This document shows positions 51,849 through 57,733 of a stretch of 57,733 bases of DNA, in pieces (positions within the stretch are counted from its first letter, which is position 1; every line of letters begins with the position of its first letter). The DNA is taken from assembly GCA_012840225.1 (NCBI GenBank), contig DULU01000021.1, positions 1 through 57,733 on the forward strand, written 5' to 3'. Made by a program: the position numbers and the translations under genes. This stretch comes from Bacillota bacterium (GTDB lineage: Bacteria; Bacillota; Limnochordia; DTU080). The notes under the pieces are model-generated. The model made no database searches. It saw only the letters and a list, made by a program, of their open reading frames with translations, and was not told the origin of the DNA.

Positions 51849-52847
51849 CTAATATACCACAGGCATTTGCTGTTGTAAACGATTGGTATTTGCCAAGTAA
51901 TCTTGAGCATTTTCCACATCGGCGGCGATCTGGCGGCGCAGTGCCTCCCGGTCGGCAAAGGCTCTGATGTCCCGCAGGCGATGGTGGAAGAGCACGGAGA
52001 GCCGGGTCCGGTAAAGATCGCCGGAAAAGCCAAAGATATACGTTTCTATGGAGCGGTCGTTCTCCCTGAAGGTCGGCTTGGCCCCAATCGACGTCACCGC
52101 CCCGCCCAGGGTTTTATGACCGGGAAGGGTGGCCACCTCGGTAACATAGACGCCGTCGGCCGGCACGGCCAGCTGCGGGTCGGCGGCCAGGTTGGCGGTG
52201 GGAAACCCTAGCTCCCGCCCGCGGGAGCGCCCGGCTTCCACCACCCCTGATAAGGCATAAGGCCGCCCCAGGCACAAACAGGCGTCCGCCACCCGCCCGG
52301 CCTGGACCAACTGGCGGATGCGGGTGCTGGACACTTGCCGGCCGGCCGCCAGCACCGGGGCCACCACCTCGACGACCAGTCCCACCTTTCCGGCCAACTC
52401 CCGCAAAGTATCGACATTGCCGGCGGCTTTGTGCCCGAACGTGTAGTTATACCCCACTGCCACGCCCCGGCAGTTTAGGCCCCGGCATAATACCTCGGTC
52501 ACAAACTGCGGCGGGGAAAGCGCGGCGAGCCGCTCATCGAAGCGCATCACCAGCACTTCATCGACATATTGCCCCAAAAGGGCGATCTTATCCTCTAAGG
52601 TGTTCAGACAAGGCATATGGCGCTCCGGGTTTAAAAAAGATACAGGCAAACGGTCGAAGGTAAAGGCCAAAGACTTCACTCCAAGGTGGCGGGCCGTCTC
52701 CACCGCTTGCTTTAAGATGGCTACATGTCCCAGGTGCACACCGTCAAAGGTGCCCAGAGCGGCGACACAAGGGGCCGCACCGGAAGTCCGTTTCAGCAGA
52801 TTATCCAGTTCTGTTACCTCTACCTGTAGCAGTGGCTTTTGACCCAT
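51849..52847 (-). CDS. ribF: Bifunctional riboflavin kinase / FAD synthetase
   Basis: RibF converts riboflavin to FMN and then FAD. The 332-residue protein has the N-terminal adenylyltransferase motif LGTFDGVHLGHVAIL (about 31-45, HxGH type), the second motif SSTRIRQLVQAG (about 175), and the C-terminal kinase motif GRSRGRELGFPTANLA (about 200) with the flavin-site strand DGVYVTEV. Length is normal. It follows truB by 8 bases in the infB-pnp operon. The FAD supply also serves ThyX, though there is no direct link. Confidence 0.95.
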   Translation of the reverse strand: MGQKPLLQVEVTELDNLLKRTSGAAPCVAALGTFDGVHLGHVAILKQAVETARHLGVKSLAFTFDRLPVSFLNPERHMPCLNTLEDKIALLGQYVDEVLVMRFDERLAALSPPQFVTEVLCRGLNCRGVAVGYNYTFGHKAAGNVDTLRELAGKVGLVVEVVAPVLAAGRQVSSTRIRQLVQAGRVADACLCLGRPYALSGVVEAGRSRGRELGFPTANLAADPQLAVPADGVYVTEVATLPGHKTLGGAVTSIGAKPTFRENDRSIETYIFGFSGDLYRTRLSVLFHHRLRDIRAFADREALRRQIAADVENAQDYLANTNRLQQQMPVVY

Positions 52848-52855
52848 CGGCTCAC

Positions 52856-53761
52856 CTACATACCAAAATACCTTTCCGTCACCCAGCAGTCCGGCTCAGG
52901 TCCCGGCTTGATCAGGGCCAAAAAGCGCCCGGTCATGTCGTATGCTCTCAAAAGGCCGGCGCCTGCTGCCGGCTGTTTCAGATAGAGCGGCCGGCCGCAG
53001 CGCAGATCCTCCGCCATAGCGGTGTTCAGCCTGACCTGAGGATAATGCTGCAGGGCGCCGTCCAGGGGAATGAGGTATTTATGTAACCGTCTCTCCTCGG
53101 CGGCGTCAGACAGCTCCTCCAAGGTGACGGCCTGCTCCAACCGAAAGCCTGCGGCGGCAGTGCGCAGGAGGAAACTCATGTGGGCGCCGCAACCGAGCGC
53201 CTTGCCGATATCGGCACAGAGAGTCCTGATATATGTCCCGCTGCTGCAGGTGACATCAAACAGCACTCTGGCGCCCATGCCAAATATGTCCACATTTTTC
53301 GGCCAGGCGGACCTGATATGCATCTCCTTGATGAAAACCTGGCGGAGCGGCCGGTCGATCTCTTCTCCCCGACGGGCCAGCTCATACAGGCGGCGGCCGC
53401 CGATGCGCACTGCCGAAGTCATGGGCGGCTCTTGCCAGATCGCTCCCAGATGGGCGGCAAACGCCTCCGCCAATTGCTTGGCGGTGACGGCGGTTTCATT
53501 GACCGCCACCGTATCCCCGGCGGCGTCGCCGGTATCCGTCACGATGCCCAAGGTCATCTCCGCTCTGTAGGACTTCTCCTCGGGAAGGTAGGGAAGCAGG
53601 CGGGTACCTTTGCCCAGCAAAACAGGGAGCACGCCGGCGGCGCCGGGATCGAGCGTGCCGGCATGACCGGCCTTCACCCCGCCGCAGAGGCGGCGCACGG
53701 CGCTGGTGGCGTCATGCGAGGTCATGCCCGGCACTTTCAACAGAATAATCAGGCCGTTCAT
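52856..53761 (-). CDS. truB: tRNA pseudouridine-55 synthase
   Basis: TruB makes pseudouridine at U55 of the T-loop in nearly all tRNAs. The protein has the start MNGLIILLKVPGMTSHD, the catalytic aspartate in GHAGTLDPGAAGVLPVLLG (about 35-53), YRAEMTLGIVTDTGDAAG (about 65), and the RNA-binding C-terminal part with SGTYIRTLCADIG (about 175). Start ATG at 53761 matches family starts; a GTG-ATG pair at 53773/53770 overlapping the nrnA stop is the alternative. The length of about 301 residues is usual. Confidence 0.95.
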   Translation of the reverse strand: MNGLIILLKVPGMTSHDATSAVRRLCGGVKAGHAGTLDPGAAGVLPVLLGKGTRLLPYLPEEKSYRAEMTLGIVTDTGDAAGDTVAVNETAVTAKQLAEAFAAHLGAIWQEPPMTSAVRIGGRRLYELARRGEEIDRPLRQVFIKEMHIRSAWPKNVDIFGMGARVLFDVTCSSGTYIRTLCADIGKALGCGAHMSFLLRTAAAGFRLEQAVTLEELSDAAEERRLHKYLIPLDGALQHYPQVRLNTAMAEDLRCGRPLYLKQPAAGAGLLRAYDMTGRFLALIKPGPEPDCWVTERYFGM

Positions 53762-53769
53762 CGCGTCCA

Positions 53770-54777
53770 TCACCGGCCGGCAGCCGCTTCCGCAAGGAAG
53801 GCTTCCGTTTTGGTAAGCACCTCACGACAAGCCGCCGCCAATGGCAGCTTGATGGTACAGCCAGCAGCTCTGGCATGGCCGCCCCCGCCGAATGATTGCG
53901 CCAGGCGACTCACATCCACTTTGTTTCTGGAGCGGAAGCTCACCCGCACCTCGCGAGGCCCGACCTCCCTGAACAAAATGGCTACCTCCACGCCCTGGAT
54001 CATGCGGGGGAATTGAATCAGGCCTTCGGACTCCTCCTGGCGCATGCCTGCCTCCAGCAAATCCGCCTCACCCAGGATGATCCAGGCGATGCGGCCGTCG
54101 GCGCTGCAGTCTAAGGTGGCGAGCACGCGGCGCAGCATCTGCATATAACTCCAGGGCCGGGTGTCGTACATCTCGCTGGCTATCACGGCCGGATCGGCCC
54201 CTTTGTCCACCAGATCGGCAGCGATGCGCAGGACGCGGGCGTTGGTGTTGCTGAAGCGGAAGGAACCCGTATCGGTCAGAATAGCCGTGTAAAGCAGGAT
54301 GGCCGTCTCCTCCGGCAAGCTCAAACCCAGCTCCTGAATCAGGTGGTAGATGATCTCACCCGCCGCCGCCGCCTCGGTGTTCAGCAACAGCACAGGGGCC
54401 GTGGCCGAATTGGTCACGTGATGATCGATATTGACCACCAGTTCCACCTGATCCGCCCAGGCGGCGGCCGCCCCGCTGCGCGGCAGGTCGCAATCGATCA
54501 CGATCAAAACCTGCCAGTCCCGGGGATCGACTTCATGCGGCCGGCGAATCCGTTCTTGGCGAGGCAAAAACTTCAAAGTCGGGGGCGGCTGGTCGGGTGA
54601 CACCGCTACCGCCACCTTGCCCATCTCGGTCAGAGCCCACTCCAGCGCCAGAAGGCTGCAGATGCTGTCGGGGTCGGGATCGACATGACCGGCCAAAATG
54701 AAGCGGTCGTAGCGGTGCAATACATCGCTCACGGCAGCCAGGGCTTCTTTATAGGAAGGTGCGGGATTCTCGCTCAT
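53770..54777 (-). CDS. nrnA: DHH-family oligoribonuclease / PAP phosphatase NrnA
   Basis: NrnA degrades nano-RNA and removes 3'-phosphate from phosphoadenosine phosphate. The 335-residue protein has the DHH motifs AGHVDPDPDSICS (about 30-42), IDCDLPRSG, INIDHHVTN (about 112) and the DHHA1 substrate motif GGGGHARAAGCTI (about 300). The ATG at 54777 behind GCGAGG is chosen; the longer frame to 54849 overlaps the end of rbfA. In Bacillota this gene lies between rbfA and truB, as here. Confidence 0.94.
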   Translation of the reverse strand: MSENPAPSYKEALAAVSDVLHRYDRFILAGHVDPDPDSICSLLALEWALTEMGKVAVAVSPDQPPPTLKFLPRQERIRRPHEVDPRDWQVLIVIDCDLPRSGAAAAWADQVELVVNIDHHVTNSATAPVLLLNTEAAAAGEIIYHLIQELGLSLPEETAILLYTAILTDTGSFRFSNTNARVLRIAADLVDKGADPAVIASEMYDTRPWSYMQMLRRVLATLDCSADGRIAWIILGEADLLEAGMRQEESEGLIQFPRMIQGVEVAILFREVGPREVRVSFRSRNKVDVSRLAQSFGGGGHARAAGCTIKLPLAAACREVLTKTEAFLAEAAAGR

Positions 54778-54790
54778 TGCTAGCCTCGCT

Positions 54791-55147
54791 TCATGATTCT
54801 TCTTGCGGGCGGTACAGATCCGCCAGCAATTCTTCAATGCGCGCTCCATGCCTGGCGGAATTATCCAACTTAAACACGACTTCCGGGGTATATCTCAAAC
54901 GGATGCGTTGTCCCAGTTCGGTGCGGACGAAACCTGTAGCCGACAGCAATGCCGCCATGGTGCGCTCGGTCTCGGCATCGTCGCCGTATACACTGACGTA
55001 TATCTTCACATGGCGCAGATCCGGCGATACATCGGCTCCGGTCACCGTGACGAAGCCGAGCCGGGGATCTTTCATTTTGCGCAATATATCGCTGGCTTCT
55101 TTTCTTACCTCTTCACGCACGCGGGCAATCCTCTGCGGGCTGGCCAT
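54791..55147 (-). CDS. rbfA: Ribosome-binding factor A
   Basis: RbfA is a KH-like factor that helps mature the 5' end of 16S rRNA in the 30S subunit and aids cold growth. The 118-residue protein has RIARVREEVRKEASDILRKM (6-25), DPRLGFVTVTGADVSPDLRH and KIYVSVYG, and the typical LRYTPEVVFKLDNSARHGARI near the C terminus. Position after infB and ylxP is standard. A 97-base spacer with no recognisable signal separates it from ylxP. GAGGTG precedes the ATG. Confidence 0.96.
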   Translation of the reverse strand: MASPQRIARVREEVRKEASDILRKMKDPRLGFVTVTGADVSPDLRHVKIYVSVYGDDAETERTMAALLSATGFVRTELGQRIRLRYTPEVVFKLDNSARHGARIEELLADLYRPQEES

Positions 55148-55244
55148 ACGGGTTCACCTCTATCACTCGCTATTGCTGCATTATCAGGTCTGGTCACATG
55201 CCGGCGCCCGAGTTACCTCAAAACTCTCTCCCTTATGGCTTTTT

Positions 55245-55526
55245 CTAGAGCAGCTCCACAGTCTGGGAGAGGATTTCGGCTTCCGTATCGGAAGCGAAAA
55301 AGCGGGCCGTCTCTTCCAGAGTGCGATGCACAACTGCTGCGGCGCTGCCGACACAGGTGGCCGCCAGCACCGCCATTTTGTGATGGTCCTGCATGCCGAC
55401 TTCCGCTACGGAGATGTTATAGCGCCGCCGGGCTCTGGTGAGCAACGATTGCAGCACCCGGCGCTTATCCTTGAGCGACGTGCTGGACGCCACGCGCAGT
55501 TCTATCGTCAACAAGCCGACTATCAA
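55245..55526 (-). CDS. ylxP: DUF503 (YlxP-like) protein
   Basis: The 93-residue protein matches the DUF503 family, a small alpha-beta fold encoded between infB and rbfA in Bacillota. Motifs are LTIELRVASSTSLKDKRRVL (6-25), LLTRARRRYNISVAEVG (about 28-44) and the conserved DHHKMAVLAATCVGS. The biochemical role is unknown; the context suggests ribosome assembly or RNA binding. It starts with TTG directly after the infB stop. Confidence 0.9.
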   Translation of the reverse strand: MIVGLLTIELRVASSTSLKDKRRVLQSLLTRARRRYNISVAEVGMQDHHKMAVLAATCVGSAAAVVHRTLEETARFFASDTEAEILSQTVELL

Positions 55527-57554
55527 TCACACTTTCACTTCCTGCATCTGATAGGCTTCAATCACATCGCCTTCCTTGATGTCGTTGAAGCGCTCGATGC
55601 CGATGCCGCACTCATATCCTTCGGCCACTTCCCTGGCATCGTCCTTGAAGCGTTTGAGAGACGATAGTTTGCCTTCAAATATAACCACGCTGTCCCGCAG
55701 GACGCGCACCGACGCGTTGCGCACCACTTTGCCGTCGCTGACATAGCAGCCGGCCACCGTGCCCACGCCCGGCACTTTAAAGGTAGCCCGGACCTCGGCC
55801 CGGCCGAGCACGACTTCTTTATAGGTCGGCTCAAGCAACCCGGCCATAGCCTTCTTGACGTCGTCGATGGCTTCGTAGATGATGCGGTACAGGTGAATGT
55901 CCACGCCTTCCCGCTCTGCGGCTCTTCTCACCGCCGGATCCGGCCGGACATTGAAGCCGATGATGATGCCGTCGGAAGCGGCCGCCAAGGCGATGTCGCT
56001 TTCCGTGATGGCCCCGGCTGCCCCATGGATCACATTCACCCTCACCTTGTTGTCCGAGAGCTTCTCCAGACTGGAGGTCAGCGCCTCCACCGATCCCTGT
56101 ACGTCGGCTTTCAGCACGATATTCAGATCTTTGACTTCGCCTTCCTGGATCTTGCTGAACAGATCGGAAAGGCGCAGCCGTCCGGCCTTCTGCAACTCGG
56201 TTTTATGCCCGGCGAGCTTCTCTTCGGCTGCCTGGCGGGCTGCCTTTTCATCTTCAACCACCTGCACCGAATCGCCGGCGGCTGGCACATCCTCAATCCC
56301 CAACACGGAGACGGGAGTGGAAGGACCGGCTTCTTTCAGGGCCGCTCCCCGGTAATCGAACATGGCCCGGATCTTGCCTGAAGTGACGCCGACCACCACG
56401 GCATCGCCCACCCGGAGGACACCGTTTTGCACCAGCACCGTAGCGACCGGACCCCTGGTCTTGTCCAGTTCGGCTTCGATCACCGTACCACTGGCCGGAC
56501 AGTTGTAGTCGGCTTTCAGCTCCCGGATGTCGGCGACCAAAAGGATCATCTCCAGGAGATCTTCTATGCCTTCCTTTTTCAGGGCGGACACCTCGACCAT
56601 CACTGTGTCGCCGCCCCAGTCTTCAGCCAGGAGGTCGTTGTCGGCCAGCTGCTGCTTGACGCGGTCGGGGTTGGCTCCCGGCCTGTCGATCTTGTTTATG
56701 GCCACCACGATGGGCACCCCGGCCGCCCGGGCATGATTGATGGCTTCCACCGTCTGGGGCATCACCCCGTCGTCGGCCGCCACCACCAATACGGCGATAT
56801 CCGTCACCTGGGCGCCGCGGGAGCGCATTTCGGTGAAGGCTTCATGACCGGGGGTGTCGAGGAAGGTGATCTTGCGCCCGTCCTTCTCCACCTGATAGGC
56901 GCCGATGTGCTGCGTGATGCCGCCGGCTTCCGTTTCCACCACCCGGGTCTGCCTGATGGCGTCCAGGAGGGTGGTCTTGCCATGGTCCACATGTCCGAGA
57001 ATGGTGACCACAGGAGGTCTCGTGGCCAGGTTATCGGTTTTGTCGGCCGCTTCCACCCCAATCCTCTGTACACGCTCTTTTTCGGTGGGAGTGCTTCTTT
57101 CCACCGTCACCTCAAACTGCGCCGCCACCTTCTTGGCCACATCAAAATCGATGACATTATTTATGGCGGCCATGACGCCTTCGCTCATCAGCGTCTTAAT
57201 AACGGCAGTAGCAGGAACCCGCAGTTCGGCCGCGAGTTCGGCCACAGTGAGGCTGTCGGGCAGATAGAGGATGGACGGCCGAACCTCTTCCTGAACTTCC
57301 GCAGTCTGCTGCTGCTTTACCGGTTTGCGGGGGCGCCGGCGCAAGCTCCGCGGCCCGACGGGTGCGTCCATCTGTATGACCGCATGGTGATCGCGGCGGC
57401 TGTAGGCCACTTTCTCGCGCATCGCCCGCCCCGTCCCGGCGCGCCCGGATTTCCGGTCCTTGCGTTTCGTGGTTTCCGGATCGATATCTTTCTCAATCTT
57501 CTTAGGCGGCGGTGCCGCCCCGGCCTCGGGTTTGATCAACGGTATAATAGGCAC
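55527..57554 (-). CDS. infB: Translation initiation factor IF-2 (5' part disturbed)
   Basis: IF-2 is the GTPase that places initiator tRNA on the 30S subunit. The frame encodes the conserved IF2_N subdomain ([23 protein letters not shown]), the G domain with G1 GHVDHGKT, G2 GGITQHIG, G3 DTPGHEAF, G4 NKID and G5 SAL, and domains II-IV to a normal C terminus. GTG at 57554 is only the first start-like codon and lacks a ribosome site. IF-2-like sequence continues in frame to about 57607, beyond which the composition changes and a stop occurs at 57705. The true N-terminal region is missing or rearranged at this edge. Confidence 0.9.
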   Translation of the reverse strand: MPIIPLIKPEAGAAPPPKKIEKDIDPETTKRKDRKSGRAGTGRAMREKVAYSRRDHHAVIQMDAPVGPRSLRRRPRKPVKQQQTAEVQEEVRPSILYLPDSLTVAELAAELRVPATAVIKTLMSEGVMAAINNVIDFDVAKKVAAQFEVTVERSTPTEKERVQRIGVEAADKTDNLATRPPVVTILGHVDHGKTTLLDAIRQTRVVETEAGGITQHIGAYQVEKDGRKITFLDTPGHEAFTEMRSRGAQVTDIAVLVVAADDGVMPQTVEAINHARAAGVPIVVAINKIDRPGANPDRVKQQLADNDLLAEDWGGDTVMVEVSALKKEGIEDLLEMILLVADIRELKADYNCPASGTVIEAELDKTRGPVATVLVQNGVLRVGDAVVVGVTSGKIRAMFDYRGAALKEAGPSTPVSVLGIEDVPAAGDSVQVVEDEKAARQAAEEKLAGHKTELQKAGRLRLSDLFSKIQEGEVKDLNIVLKADVQGSVEALTSSLEKLSDNKVRVNVIHGAAGAITESDIALAAASDGIIIGFNVRPDPAVRRAAEREGVDIHLYRIIYEAIDDVKKAMAGLLEPTYKEVVLGRAEVRATFKVPGVGTVAGCYVSDGKVVRNASVRVLRDSVVIFEGKLSSLKRFKDDAREVAEGYECGIGIERFNDIKEGDVIEAYQMQEVKV

Positions 57555-57607
57555 AGGGAAAGCCGCTTCTCCGGGCGGTGGTCCTTCTGCTTTGCGTCCT
57601 CTCTTGA

Positions 57608-57733
57608 CCGGCTCCGCTGGCGGCTCAAACCAGGACCTCGGTACCGGAAGCCGGACCTGCGACCAAAAAGGAAGAAAGAGAAGCCAAAGCGCCGGCTGCC
57701 GGTTTCAGGACCCCGGATACCAGAAGAGAGCCC
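57608..57733 (+). other. Plus-strand open stretch with IF-2-linker-like composition
   Basis: After a stop at 57605 the plus strand is open for 42 codons to the window edge. It encodes [20 protein letters not shown] and then [12 protein letters not shown], a Lys/Glu/Ala/Pro-rich sequence of the type found in the N-terminal linkers of IF-2. The minus strand here is pyrimidine-rich and gives poor coding. This suggests that a piece of the infB linker, or another gene, lies in reversed orientation at this end. Confidence 0.4.

Overview
The window is GC-rich bacterial DNA, gene-dense and mostly coded on the minus strand. It reads as a spore-forming member of the Bacillota (Firmicutes). It carries dacF-spoIIAA-spoIIAB-sigF, spoIIM, a yqzK-like gene and spoVK, and it has Firmicutes gene orders (infB-ylxP-rbfA-nrnA-truB-ribF-rpsO-pnp and miaB-mutS-mutL-miaA). 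It also carries exbB-exbD-tonB in one apparent operon with a giant SLH/coiled-coil protein that ends in a hydrophobic tail. That mixture points to a diderm, outer-membrane-bearing spore former (Limnochordia, Negativicutes or Halanaerobia-like). The exact lineage cannot be read from the window.

Layout. Positions 96-8076 (minus): a complete trpEGDCFBA operon followed by a PLP lyase gene. Its leader holds a consensus promoter, a dense run of GAG/UAG triplets and an intrinsic terminator, the layout of TRAP-controlled attenuation. Positions 8616-14261 (plus): a soluble PAS histidine kinase fused to a receiver domain, then a secreted heparinase II/III-family lyase. Positions 14211-26237 (minus): a long co-directional run with a small Cys-bearing membrane protein, a UbiA-like membrane protein, a GTPase, SpoVK, a frameshifted lipoprotein gene, MiaA, an RsmJ-like methyltransferase, MutL, MutS, a PRC-barrel-like protein and MiaB. 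Positions 26386-29661 (plus): Pit phosphate transporter, DUF47 protein and a tandem-domain ThyX. Positions 29679-32142 (minus): ThiI and a cysteine desulfurase.

Positions 32230-40497 (minus) are the most unusual block: exbB, exbD, tonB, a secreted beta-rich protein with a cohesin-like end, and a 1433-residue SLH/coiled-coil protein, closed by a terminator and preceded by a long inverted repeat. Positions 40738-49168 hold a GNAT acetyltransferase, the sporulation sigma-F operon with dacF, nucleoside salvage (pdp, deoB), a yqzK-like gene, spoIIM and a DUF3866 gene. Positions 49214-57554 are the translation and RNA-decay operon from infB to pnp, read right to left.

How the parts work together. 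The trp genes convert chorismate to tryptophan. MutS and MutL repair mismatches. MiaA and MiaB modify A37 of tRNAs. ThiI and the desulfurase supply sulfur for 4-thiouridine. IF-2, RbfA, TruB, S15 and PNPase serve translation and RNA turnover. The SpoIIA proteins, SpoIIM and SpoVK serve sporulation. ExbB, ExbD and TonB would harvest the proton gradient for work at the envelope, apparently together with the two secreted proteins encoded behind them. Several sites look frame-disrupted or rearranged: the lipoprotein near 17204, the ThyX linker near 28940-29045, and the right edge of infB beyond about 57607. No tRNA, rRNA, insertion sequence or CRISPR array was recognised. The only gene-free stretch longer than 300 bases is 8077-8615, which holds the trp leader, the trp promoter and the upstream region of the kinase.
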